From Tubulanus polymorphus (taxonomy: Eukaryota > Nemertea > Palaeonemertea > Tubulaniformes > Tubulanidae): DNA of 64,000 nt. Position 1 is the stretch's first letter; every line of letters begins with the position of its first letter. Below the pieces are notes generated by a model. The model was not told where the DNA came from and searched no databases. It saw nothing but the letters and a program-made list of their open reading frames with translations. Below are positions 23,354 to 38,027 of this stretch, piece by piece. The position numbers were made by a program, and so were the translations under genes. The DNA lies in assembly GCF_964204645.1 (NCBI RefSeq), contig NC_134028.1:3074501-3138500 (forward strand), in the 5' to 3' direction.

Positions 23354-26300
23354 TCAACTGATGTCTTCTGGCTCTTGATGTTTGGCAAACTCTAGGAATA
23401 CTTGTTCTAATGTTGACTGGCTGAAACTGTATTCTGTGATGTGGTGGGTATCTTTACCTGAAAATAGATTTATCAGGGCAATTTTAATTTCCGACTTAGC
23501 ACGACACGCATAACTTAAAATGATTCCTTTTCAATTGTCAAACATTTATAACTGCAGGACAGGGTGCCTTCATGTTCATTTGCCATATTTGGAGAGCTAT
23601 TTAAACAGTTATTTACCTGCTTCCATCGTAGCGAAAATACGAGCAAATGAATTGACGTTGTGTTTAGGAATCTTATACACGCTGTGATGTCCGAATGTCT
23701 CAAGACACGTGCAGTCTGGAAACAATTCCTTCACAAACTGTACAACGCTCTTCATTTGAGCTTCGTCGAGGTGCTCCACGACCTTGAATTCAAGGATGTA
23801 TCCTTGACCGAATTTGCTCTTCAAGTGCTGATTCGAACCGATACATCTGAAAAACATCACGAATAACACCACTTATAAAGAGTTCGAACACTGCGGAACC
23901 TCGTTACAACGAACTTCAGGGACCAGATAATATGTTCGTTTTAACTGATAGATCGTTATGTCCAGTACGAAATTATAAAACTCGTCCTATTTGGGTCGAG
24001 GTTGGACAAATCATTATAGGCCTATTGTCATTACAACGAGGTTCCGCTGTAAATTCTTATTATTTCAAATTCCGATTCAGTATAATCGTAGACTTACTGT
24101 AGACTGCCGTTAGTCATTATAGCTATCCGTGAACACAGTATGTCTGCCTCATCCATATTATGCGTAGTGAGAAGCGCTCCTCGTTCCTTCTCTGAGCAGT
24201 TTCTACTGATGTGATCCCTGAAACGCAACCGTCATTAAAATCATTCATCTCAAAAATCTTCGAGTACATTGATTGACTCGAACACGTTCAGCACCTACCA
24301 GAGAAATCGTTTGGCTTTTGGGTCTAGCCCGGCACTAGGCTCGTCTAACAATACAACTTTAGGGTTGCCAAGCATACTGATTGCATAACACAGCTGAAAT
24401 GTAAAACCTTTCATCCTCTAAATCACGGTTGCAGCCAGCATGCGATACAATGAACGGGCAACTTACCTTTCGTTTTGTACCTCCCGATAGTTTCTTTACA
24501 CTTTTTTTAGCGTATTCTTCAATTTTCAATTCATCTAGGAATCTGCCATTAAAATCATCGTAACAAGGATAACATTCGTAGATCTGTACGAGATGAACCA
24601 CGACAATTACCAACATATTACCATGGTAACTTACTCTTTTGTTGCGTTAGCGACTTCCGCTTTATTCAGTCCTTTTATCGCGGCGTAACATTCTAAATGT
24701 TCCTTCAATGTAATCTCCTCCCACAGAGGGTCGTGTTGAGGGCAAACTCCGGTGTTTTGGAATGCCTCTGACTGATTACTAGTGATGTCATAACCTCCGA
24801 GATAAACCTGCTCCAAATATACCAAATTTAAATAAGAACTCGCGCAGTTTACTTAAAAAGAATTCGATCAATTTCGCATTTTGAAATACTGAAATATACC
24901 TTTCCGTTTGAAGGAGTAATTTCTGAGATGATCATGTTGATTGTACTAGTTTTACCGGCACCGTTCGGACCGAGCAGTCCGAATATTTCACCTGATTCGA
25001 TTGCAAAACTAGAATTGTTCACCGCGACTTTCGTTTGGACGTCCGATTTATTGAAACACGACATTCCCTTGACTTCCTTGATAAATTCTCGCCTGAGGTT
25101 TTTCGCTACGACTGCTGGAGGCTGCGACGAGAGAATCGATTTTCATGAATGAGCGAAAGTTAGATAACTGAACCTCCTGTAATGTAATGATATAACACAC
25201 CTGGTCTGTATGTTTCATATCCAACTGTTCCACACGCCGTCTTTCAGCAGCAACATTAGCATCCTCATCAGGCGGAGCCACCTGGTGGGCTATTTCCATA
25301 GTTACAACTGGTTCGGTCGAACAAACATTTCCGTGAAGGTCGGCAGTCGCGCGTTTGTCCAGATAGTAGAGCAATACCACTAACCAAATAATATGAAAGA
25401 ATGGCTGTAAAGATAAGATATGAGGAAATAGTAATCATTAGTTATAAACACGATTGATTCTTAAAACAACACTTAGCTTACTGAAATGAGTGTAGGTGGG
25501 ATACCGCTTTCCCAGTTGAAGTAATCCCCAATGGGTATATCGGGAGACGAGCCGGCTTTTTGACGTCTGAGGAAGTACATCTGATCGATGTAATAAAGTC
25601 CGCCGTAAATCGTGTAGATCGGATCGACGAAACATAGAACATTGTGTATCACGAACGCTAACTCAGAGTCTCGAGCGTTGATCAGTGAAATCGACATGTA
25701 TGGAATGAAAGCAGCCTGAAAGTATGTGAAATTAAAATGATCTACAGGAACAGACAGTTTGAGTTGCTAAGATTTTAGATATACTTTTAGTAGCTCAGTG
25801 GGCTAAGGCATGCTGCTGTAGCATTCACTATCGGTGGGCAAACAGGTTCGAGTCCTGGAGACTGCCTACAAGTACGTCCCCACAGTGAGGTTTAATGAAT
25901 AATCCAATTAAGCAAAAATAAACAAATGAATATACGTACGAAGAAGTAAACAGTCGGGATAACTGATAACGCCGAGTCGAATGTCTTAAATGCGAATGAA
26001 AAAACGTACGACAACAATGTAACCATCGGCATATAAACCAGGTACAACGTAATCAACGAGACAACAGCTCCTAAATACATGATTGATGGCATCTGAAAGT
26101 GAATAATCGAGGTTTCATCAAAATGCATGAAATTTACGAATCATTCTCGTAAGCTTAAACACCGATGTTAACTTACATAAAACATGAGCATGACCATGAT
26201 GGATAAAATAGCACAGAATGAATATTGTACGATGTGAACGAAAAACATCGATCCCCAGTAGACTAGCATACGAATACCAGACACTCGCAACTGATTACGA

Positions 26301-29300
26301 GCCTTTAGCTGTAAAAACAATTATTGAAAACATTAATGTTCAGCTGTATACTATCGCAGTACTGACACCATTAGTATATATCAAAACAATACCTGTTTAT
26401 CCTTTACGATATCACCGGCAAAGTTAGCCGGTAACATAGACAGCGCGATGCCCAGAAACAACGTATGACTGTACATCGTCGGTGGTATAAGATTAGGATC
26501 GATCGCCGGCCACAGGAACATGCTAGTTTCGATGGTAACAGGCGCGAGAGTTTTGACGAAACCGTTTGATATCAAATTGAGTAGAACTGGTACCGAGTAA
26601 ACAGCCGTATCATTGTACAATAACGTTAGATTATGAACCACCTATAAATATTCCAAAAAATGCATTTCAATAGTTGTATAATCATTTACAAGACAGTTAT
26701 TTGGAGTCCTAAGTTGCATAATATTCACCTGATTGAAAGTGCCAATCTGTAAGCCGAGATGATGAGGTGCAATATCCAATAAGTTTGTGCTGGCATTTAT
26801 TTGCTCAAGATTTACACCTTGTTGCCGTATGTTATCAAGAAAGGTCCTCACTGCAGCAGAGTTATCTACAGAATGTTAAGCGCAGAGTTCTTTTAATATC
26901 GAATTGAATCCTACTTAAAATCGGCCCCACTTTAACAGGAGAAAACAACGTACCTTCGCTGGTATAAACCATTGATTGTGCAGTTGTGTACAGAATATGT
27001 TTGAACGGGATGACCTGAGGAACTTTTGGTTTAGGAATCACAACCCTAGTACCAATGACCAGACCTATTATAACGAATGCAACCGGAAATATCAGTCGCG
27101 ACCACAGTAGAGTCTTATTACGACTGGCTTGCTTGTAATGTATTCGACACAGTGCCCAGAAGCGTTGTTTCGGTACGCTGACCGGCTTCATATCCACGGC
27201 GCTGTCCATTTCTTGCACAATGTCGATCGCGCTCGGTCGGAAATCGATATGCGAGTTATGTAGTTGTAACAGTTCCATACGTTCAGCGGAACGCGACTTG
27301 GGTATGCAAACGTGATCAGGCATGTGTCCTTGAGCCATCAAATCAGGATTTTCATCATCCTCTGAAATGATTTGACATACAATTAGTTATAACCACTTAT
27401 TTCATAAAATATTACTTGCTTGTTTTCAATGTCTTGGTTACGTTGGTTTTAAAGGCAACTGATAAATCATACAGTTTACTTACCAAGTTTCAGGAAAACT
27501 TCCTCCAATGTAGTCATAGAGATACCGTAGTGTTCAATGCTCATATCACGAGATTCAATCACCGCGAACAGACCTGCAAATCGCACGATAACTAAAACAT
27601 GTAGATTCTTCTCGTGAAGTAGGTTACCGAATAATGAAATAAAACCACAGATAAAAACCTGCGAATCTACTCGATTCTGGTAGAGGTAACAGAATGCTGA
27701 GCTCTTTGCCGTGTTGTCTCGTTACAAAAGATGATGGAATATGCTGCTTTACGACTGCTTCAATGGATTCAGAATAATCCGGATTTTCGAGAACCAGGCT
27801 AAAAAATAAATTCATAAAATTTTGGTGATGACAACCGAGGTAAAATGAAAGGTAAAGTGAAAGGTTTGAATGACTACTTACTTGAGATGGTAACCAACAC
27901 CGAATTTGTTTTTCAAAAAGAGTGACGTTCCACAACACTGTAGCTTGCCCTTATTCATGAAGATTTTTCTATCTGTTGGAATCAGAATTCGGACACGATT
28001 GAAAAATCACGCTTGAATTAGTAAATGACAACAACTGAGAAATCAAATTCGAACCTGCAAGTATATCCGCTTCATCCATGAAATGAGTGGTTAATATGAT
28101 CGTTCGTCCAGGACGTCTGGCCTTCAAAACATTCCACAATTGTCTACGCGAGTACGGATCCATACCGGCCGAAGGCTCGTCTAAGAATATTATCTACAAA
28201 TAAATTCAACAGGTTCATACGCCTTAAACCAGTATATCTCTATATTGGACAAAATTCCCAAAAATCTGCAAACAAACCTTAGGATCACCGATCAAAGCGA
28301 TTCCTACGGATAACTTGCGTTTTTGTCCACCGCTAAGCGTCGGTATAAGTTGATTAGCTTGTTCAACTAGATCCATATCCATGAGAATCTGCTGTACCTA
28401 TAATCCGCGATTTACATGAAAATTGATCATTCATGACCGAGAATCTTATGTAAATCATATGCGATCTTGAGTTCATCTTTCTTACCTCGGTTTTTACTTT
28501 CTCAGGAGGAACATTTTTCAGATTTGCATATAATTCGAGGTGTTCGTGAACGGTTAAGTTGTAAAGAAGGCAATTCTGTTGCGGACACAAACCGGTCATT
28601 CCGCGTATTTCCAACATCTCAATCGGATTAGTTATACTCTATTGAAATAAGATCGGAAAAATATCCAGAATATTTCAGAAAGCCCTGAAAAACGTCTTTA
28701 ATTGGAATGGTTTATACTCACATGTCCACAAACAGTAGCGGATCCTGATGTAGGAGTAGTTAATCCAGTTAACATGTTGATTAACGTCGTTTTTCCAGCT
28801 CCGTTGTGTCCCAAGAAACAGGTTATATGCCCTTCATAAACATCGGTATTAAAACCTGTAACATGCACAGAATATTCAGAGGTCATTGTCGAGGGAAACT
28901 TACGATTAAGACAATAAACTCAGGATCTTATAATCAATATTCGCTTGTAAATTAAGAATAGTTGATTTATTCATACATACCATCGACAGCCATAGCATTG
29001 ACTCGACCGAACCAGGTTTTGAAAGCTTTTGTTAAATTAACGATTCTGATCGATTCTTTTCCGATCAATTCCTGCGGCACGGCCTCGACGTTCGCGTCGA
29101 GCAGGTTGTTGTGATTGGTGGCGCTACTGTTCGCGTGCGTCTGATCACCGAGAATGTGAGTTCGTTCGTCCGCTTCTCGTCCGCTCGGACACCAGTACGA
29201 CGGCAGGAAACAGAACCACGGCGGCTGACTCGGTCGGTAATCACCTGAAAGATATTTTCTCGAAGATAAAAGACCACGATGAAAAATCTTGTTCAGCCGA

Positions 29301-32300
29301 TGAAACTTAAAATCTTTTTGTCGGTTTTTCTATGATGAGAATGAATGAAATAATTCAATTCAGCAATTTCATGAGTTAGTCGATTTCCCACGTCATTCCA
29401 TTATGAAAAGTATTTTCCCTCTGAAATTTGCTCGACTGATCAATAAAAATATGAGAAATTGAAGAATGTGATGAATATCGAAATATCGTCAAAAATGTGT
29501 GCTTAAATATCACCAGAAAAAGAATAAATATATCATAGTAAAAGTATATATATATAGTAAGCGATATTTCACTGAGATTTTAGAATGGCCAAAAATTAAA
29601 GAGTGCATTCAAAAAGAAACGACCTGATCAGAAATCATTGATTTCCTCAGATGATTACAAGACAAAGATGTAGTTACCCTCAGATAACTATCTATCATTC
29701 AATCTCGACGATTATACATGAAATCAAATACTGTTTGCCGGTCATTTTATGAGCTTAGGATTTCAGAAGTTTACAATAGATGATTAGCAGTAATAGTACC
29801 AAGGAGGGCTTAATTCTTCATGCAATGTATCATGCAATAAAGCATTAATTATGATTTCCCGAGAGTTTCAAGTATTTGATCGTTTTCAATAGAGCAGTGT
29901 TATAATAAAATCATAATACGTCAAAATTGTTTTCCGTATCCCGGACTGAAGTGGTATAAACTTAAAATATTCAAATGCGTCCTGTGCCTGAAAAAAAAAT
30001 GATGTGCCTTGAATAGAATAAAAAACAATTAAGCCAATGAAGATCATTCACCATAAAATATTCCATCAGTGAGTTTTCTGAGAAGAATGAGAAAGAGAGA
30101 AAAAGTGAGAGAGGAGAGAGAGAGAGAGACAACTACAGCCTGAAGTCTGTCTGTTCTAATAAAGTAAATCTCTGTAAGCAAATGATTCATGATTCATAAC
30201 GGTTTCATTACAGTGAGCCCCATGAGCCTCGCGGTAATGAACTGAATCCCGGAATCATCATTTCAATTCCTCATTTTGATTAATGACTTTGCTCAGCCGC
30301 GATACGAAGAAATCAGTCGGAAAGCAGCAGGTTATCAGACATCGATGTAACCGTCTTAAATGAGTTTCATAGTCGATCAGTTAATGTCGAGAATTTGAAT
30401 AAAAAATACTTGCCCGAGACATATCACGAGATATATCATGAGACATATCACGAGACATATCACTCGTCCTTAGATTATCATTGCAAATGAACAGATCAAC
30501 AAGCTGCAGACGCCTGTACATGTACAACAGTCTGTGTGTATGTGTGTGGTGTACACCAGAACAGAAATATTTTTAAGAAGAAACTTTGTTTACGGTATTA
30601 TGATACAGTAGTAATATATAAAGACTGCACAGTATAATAAACGAACAAGTGAAAATACACGCAACTTACTAGCTTGAAATTTCCGATAACATATTTTCAT
30701 AATTTTACCTAGAAAGTGACGTTTAATGGCGGGTGAAGTTACTATCGATCAACAATGAAAAATAATGTATACATAAGTCAAACTCGTGTTCGAAGGAAAA
30801 ATATCAACATCTACGAAACGTAAAACGCGCGAAATCCGCATCGAAAATGATTCCGTAAGTTGATATTTTACCAATCCGGAATTCCATACATCGACTAAAA
30901 ATATTCTACAAACCAATAAATTCCATTTCATGCAATTGCGCAATACACAAAACATCTACATTAGTTTGAAAATATATATATATCGAAAAACATAGGAAAC
31001 AAATGTTACTAACTAGCTGTTAGAATATCCTTTGATTGATAATCTATTATATAATTTACGTGGCGTGACATGTCTATGGTATTTTTGGAACATGCAGTGG
31101 AGATCTGACGATCAGCTGTCAGGTTTTAGAGGTGGTGAACTTGGTACAAAGTGATATTTCTTCTACATCAAAGAACACACAAAGTGAACCTTAGAGATTG
31201 ATTATCAATATTCTTAGCAATAAAATCCGAAAATTCAAGTTCAAGAACTTTCAGTTAACTCGAAGCATCAAATGCATTTAAATAGATATCTTAAGATGAA
31301 CGCGACAATTGATGTTTTTATAAAGAAACCAAAATATCAATTTTCATTCAATAAACTGCCAAAAAACTGAAAAACGTACAAAGTAAATTTAATTCAAGTG
31401 GATTTTATTTCACTAGTTGGAAAGATGGTAATAACTACTTTTTGTATTGAAAAGCGCAGCTACAGCCGAGAGGATTGACAAGCAACGATGCATCCATGCA
31501 GGTCGTTAACAAAGGTCGATTGTACGTCTGCCCTAAACTCACTCACCAGAATCACTGAAGCGAGATTATTATCAGTGATACAAACACAGCGACTCTGGCA
31601 AGTGAGGATGGTCTATTCTATTGTGGTCGATATAACGAGAAACTTACTTGGGAGAACGTTGTCGAAATAAATAGCGAGAAGGAAATAAATAACGAAATCG
31701 ATGATCAACATGATGAATGGTCCGTAAAGTGGAAACGTTCCGAGCGACATCTTGTCTAAAGTGGCGCCACCGTGCAACATATCGAGCAACGCAATCTAAG
31801 AAAACAAAGAACATTTTGTCAAGTTGATAAGAGTTGGGTATGCATTTTCCTAATGGGATAAATGTCGCGTTGGACAATCTCAATCTCATATAACGGCATA
31901 AATGTCATCTAAAATAAAAGCCAATTGTCTATGAATTCATGAATAGCAATTCCCAGCGAGAGACAATAAAAGCAACATATGAAAGTCATTTATGAAAATA
32001 GAGAAGTACAGTAATGCACTTCTGCTCGGGCAGGAAAATCAATACCGTCATATAACATTATCGACTCGTTGACCAAAAATTGTTTCACGCGGATAACTGG
32101 ATACCATTTCAGCGACGATTCATGCAGAAACCTAATACAGCAAGAATTCATCAAGGCTTTCACATAATTCAATACCGTTGGTTTATACTGGTAGTCTCCA
32201 GTGGAAGCAGATGAAATTTTTTAGTAACACCGGTTATATCCACCAGAGGTTTTACGAGGAAGGCCATCTCTTTGGCTTTTACATCCACCCCTATGAAAAT

Positions 32301-35300
32301 TAGCCACCTTGATATCTGCTGTTTCTCAACATATTAAGCCAATATTCTATTGATGCTTACAACAACAATTGCTTCATAAAAAATTTTAAGTTAACATAAA
32401 AATAGCAGATTGCACCAAGCTAGATCAAATGATTTGCTACTTCAACGGTCACAATCTAATAGACTAATACAACTCCTCTAAAATCCCAGCGTATGAAGAA
32501 CAAACACTGCATTTATCTGAGAAACTTACACGATCAGTAGCAAACGCAATAGCTGTCGGTGACAATAAACATAGTAACCATTGTTCAGCAGGTGAATACG
32601 ATGACTCTGGAATTCCGTCTGCCCCGACAGTTCGACTCAGCGCCACCTATAAGGGAAATTTTTCATCGAACTCAGCCACACTCAGATGTGGAGAATAGAT
32701 AAGATCGAAACCCACTACTTACAAATACAAATTGACACAACATTCTGGACTCTGTCTAGAGACCACTGTCTGACTTATAGAGAGTCCAAAACGTTGTCAT
32801 TTCGCTTATAATTCATGATTAACTAACTTTGATCCCATCAAATACTTTCTATAAATACATCATAATGAATATCTTTCAAACAACAAATTCTGAAAATTTC
32901 ACGCTTACCGGCAAATACCCGACTAATGATAACGCCAACACGATGAAACTGCTGACCGAGGCAGCGACGCGCGTTTTATTCGAGAACGCCGATATCAGAA
33001 ATCCCATCGCGATCAAAGTCAGTCCATAGAGGTAGAGAAACAATGCTATCAACAACCAGTTCGAATACATGAAAACTTTGAATAGGTAACCGATTAACGC
33101 GATTCCAGCGGTGACTAAAAGAATCACGATCGCGTACACTATCAACCAAGACAACCTAAAACGAAACCAGATTCTTAAATTCTTTCAGCGGTGAAAAATG
33201 TTTACCCTTTAGTGCCGCGGATAATTTGAAAATTCCGCCCCAGTGCATCGTATAATGGGCATACTGCAACAGTCCGTCGACAATGCAGTGCATTAGCATT
33301 AGCTAATTGCATCACTGATTTATACATCGCATCACGTTATTGACGCACTGAAAGGCTTAAAAAATGCTCCTTTTTTAATCTCACAAACAATGAAATTACG
33401 AAACTTGAAATGATTATAATAAGGGAAAAAATCGGAAGGGCCAGTGCGTTTTTAACAAAATCTGCAGCAATTTTCATCAAAACGTCAAAATTATCTCATC
33501 GGCAGGGATACAAAAATAGTGGTATTTACCACTAGAGAATACCTACCAATACGGTGAGTTGAGTAGACCCATTATTTGCATTGTCTCTTTGATCTTGCGC
33601 TCTTTATCGTAGACCAGGTAAACTACGAGATACGTGAGGAACGGTGTATACGACATCGGTATATAGATACTATACAATATCTGTAACACTTGTATGCTCG
33701 GATAATGAGCGTCTTTCGGCATCATTTTCACTTGATATCGTTGTTTCGGAATAGTTTCATTTGATTTCCACTGAAATATTTCGAGAAAAAAAAAAATACG
33801 CCATATAAAATGGAAATCACACCACGCGTGTAAAGGGCACACTCTAATCATTTCTAAAAATAACTTTACTGGCGCAATACTGATTTCAATTGAATACAGG
33901 CACGCCGCAATAGCTGCATAGAAATGGATTAATTTCATTGGGGTCCAATAAAGGCTTTAAAAATTAATATCAATGATCTGAATAATGGGAGCTTTTAATG
34001 TTGTACGGCATTCCACTGAGAAATCTTAGCTGTTTAGGCATTCCTTTGAGACATTTTTGTTTGTCGACCAATGAATTTGTGTAGTTGCCACTGACACTGA
34101 CACTCCATACGTGTTTATGTATAACTGCGTGAAAAGATTTAAATCTATCATGGAATCACTGTAAAAAGTGGGTTTGGGCAAAAACTCGAGTTGGTTCACC
34201 GACACTTAATCCATTCCTATTCTTAACGAGCTTCTTCAACTAACTAATATCAAAAAGGAAACACAGGAACAACAGCTTCATTTAAAAAATTCAAGTGATC
34301 TATTTCAGTATTGCTGGAGCTGGATACTGATGATATAGTACCTACCTGTATAATAGCTGTATCTATGGCAACTTGTAGCACGGCAAAACCGCTGTACAAA
34401 AAATCATTACTGGGACAGTTACCTTTAGACAAACCAGATGGACCATCATGACAGTCAGCTGAAAATATGATAAAACATAATCAAAACCAAATCATTGAAG
34501 CTGATATCATTTGAAATCATTATGCTGATATAGCTTGCCTATCTATCTATTAATCAAAGCCTCCAAGATTGTGACACTGGACTCAGTTAATGGACTTTGT
34601 TGGTTTTTTTAAATTATTCAACTCTAAATTTGAATACCCAACAATTATGGAATTGGTGTGCTACCAACAGACTGGCCACCTTATTCGACTTGCTTTTCCC
34701 TGACTTTTCCCTGCCACGCACATTGTTCTCCCTGACTTGATTTACATAGATGGAAACTATTTAACAATGTGCGATCTAGCAATCTCAACAAATCTCCCTG
34801 ATTCTTAGCCTTTTTTCTTTTACAAAATTCCCTCGACTATTCCTCGAGTTTTTTAAAGAAAAGAAAATTTCCTGACTTTCCCTGATTACTGGGTGGCGAC
34901 CCTGAGCCAACAGTGTGTAATTTCAAATGCATCAATTCTCCAATCCACCAGCGTGGTAACAGTAACAAAATGTATAAACAGTTCATACATGTACCTGCAG
35001 ATGCAAATGGTAATATTTGACTGGTCAGACTGAACTGTTCAGCTGGTAGACGTATCGAGTAGCTGATCGTATCGCCATCTATTGTGAAGTTTAATCCGGC
35101 GTACCAGGATGTATAGTTCATCATGTAATCGACTTCAGCTTCGGTATTATTGGTGACGAACACGTATCCCGGCCTGGCCGTTACGTTCAATGTCGCGACA
35201 ACTGAATCCAGGATTCTTCGAATATCCGCCGTATTCTCGGACACAACGAGAATCGGACGATTCCGTAAACTCGTCGGAATAAACTGCGATTTCGTAATAT

Positions 35301-37933
35301 TCGTTGTCGCCATGTCGGTGATAGCGGGCAGTTTGGCGGGCATAACTATTCGTCGAACCATTGTCAGAATGAGAATCAGTGTGATTGGATAAAGAACCTC
35401 CTGAAATACACACAAATACATCTATATAGAGACACTGTCCACAATTTGACGGGTGGATAGATCAATTTGTAATGACGGGTGGATAGCTCAATTTGTATAT
35501 CATCCCTTTGACCGGTGGATAGCTCAATTTGTATATCATCCCTTTGACGGGTGGATAGCTCAATTTGAATATCATCCCTTTGACGGGTGGATAGCTCAAT
35601 TTGTATATCATCCCTTTGACGGGTGAATAGCTCAATTTGTATATCATCCCTTTGACGGGTGGATAGCTCAATTTGTATATCATCCCTTTGACGGGTGGAT
35701 AGCTCAATTTGTATATCATCCCTTTGACGGGTGGATAGCTCAATTTGTATATCATCCCTTTGACGGGTGGATAGCTCAATTTGTATATCATCCCTTTGAC
35801 CGGTGGATAGCTCAATTTGTATATCATCCCTTTGACGGGTGGATAGCTCAATTTGAATATCATCCCTTTGACGGGTGGATAGCTCAATTTGTATATCATC
35901 CCTTTGACGGGTGATTAGCTCAATTTGTATATCATCCCTTTGACGGGTGGATAGCTCAATTTGTATATCATCCCTTTGACGGGTGGATAGCTCAATTTGT
36001 ATATCATCCCTTTGACCGGTGGATAGCTCAATTTGTATATCATCCCTTTGACCGGTGGATAGCTCAATTTGTATATCATCCCTTTGACGGGTGGATAGCT
36101 CAATTTGTATATCATCCCTTTGACGGGTGAATAGCTCAATTTGTATATCATCCCTTTGACCGGTGAATAGCTCAATTTGTATATCATCCCTTTGACCGGT
36201 GGATAGCTCAATTTGTATATCATCCCTTTGACCGGTGGATAGCTCAATTTGTATATCATCCCTTTGACGGGTGAATAGCTCAATTTGTATATCATCCCTT
36301 TGACTGGTGGATAGCTCAATTTGTATATCATCCCTTTGACCGGTGGATAGCTCAATTTGTATATCATGCCTTTGACGGGTGGATAGCTCAATTTGTATAT
36401 CGTCCCTTTGACCGGTGGATAGCTCAATTTGTATATCATCCCTTTGACGGGTAGATAGCTCAATTTGTATATCATCCCTTTGACCGGTGGATAGCTCAAT
36501 TTGTATATCATCCCTTTGACGGGTGGATAGCTCAATTTGTATATCGTCCCTTTGACCGGTGGATAGCTCAATTTGTATATCATCCCTTTGACGGGTAGAT
36601 AGCTCAATTTGTATATCATCCCTTTGACCGGTGGATAGCTCAATTTGTATATCATCCCTTTGACGGGTGAATAGCTCAATTTGTATATCATCCCTTTGAC
36701 CGGTGAATAGCTCAATTTGTATATCATCCCTTTGACCGGTGGATAGCTCAATTTGTATATCATGCCTTTGACGGGTGGATAGCTCAATTTGTATATCGTC
36801 CCTTTGACCGGTGGATAGCTCAATTTGTATATCATCCCTTTGACGGGTAGATAGCTCAATTTGTATATCATCCCTTTGACCGGTGGATAGCTCAATTTCT
36901 ATATCATCCCTTTGACGGGTGGATAGCTCAATTTGTATATCGTCCCTTTGACGGGTGGATAGCTCAATTTGTATATCGTCCCTTTGACGGGTGGATAGCT
37001 CAATTTGTATATCATCCCTTTGACCGGTGGATAGCTCAATTTGTATATCGTCCCTTTGACGGGTGGATAGCTCAATTTGTATATCGTCCCTTTGACGGGT
37101 GGATAGCTCAATTTGTATATCGTCCCTTTGACCGGTGGATAGCTCAATTTGTATATCATCCCTCTGGACAGCGTAACTATGACTGTTGTATTGCTCGATT
37201 TTAATGGCCTTATGGCCTTTAACTGGTTCAATTTGCTTTCGTGGAGATGGAAAAAAATTGTTTGCCCGTTTCTAATTCGGCACTCGCATTAATGGAGGAA
37301 GTTTAATTAAGTTTAAATCACTGGAGCACAGTTCGTATACAGTAACTAGACCGTCCGTCCATCTGGCTTGTCATATATTCAATTAACTGATCAATACACT
37401 GGTGTATCACTCTATCCTGGTATGATGATACACAGTAAAGCCCCCGATGATGACGATCGACACTGGGTATCCATCCGTCTGCTCAGTTATAATCACAGTA
37501 AATGTGTTTATTATACCGCTACTGATGAAGTCATGCAATGGCTAATCTATCATCGTGGTCAACTATATATCAGTACTAACTGTCATGTTGATATATACGC
37601 GCGTTCGTTCGCGTGCCTTGTAGAGCATTTATCAAACAGCTTCTCTCTTCGCTACCCATTGAAATTCAAGTCAGTTCCATTTCGGAATTATGACTGCCAT
37701 AACAGTTGCACAAGGTCTCATGAGGCAGTGCACACGACATGATTGTGTTAATCCACAAATGGATTGAGGTGAAAGTTACCGTATAAAACAAACTTTGTCA
37801 GATGAATATGAATAAATTAACAGATTTTCTGCAGTAGAACCCCGTAATAAAAATGACTAAAATTATCAAATCATTTAATTGAAAAGGATGAAATATAACT
37901 CAACACAGACAGATAAAGCTTATCAGCGCATGT

Positions 37934-38027
<94 letters not shown>

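Noticed and set aside
25784-25870. Functional tRNA gene
   Set aside because: A and B boxes are good but no acceptor stem pairs and the anticodon arm is poor; a SINE head is more likely.
35462-37231. Long minus-strand ORFs repeating [12 protein letters not shown]
   Set aside because: The 36-bp minisatellite period is a multiple of three, so one frame stays open automatically; it lies in an intron with no start or splice context, and single-base changes create stops.
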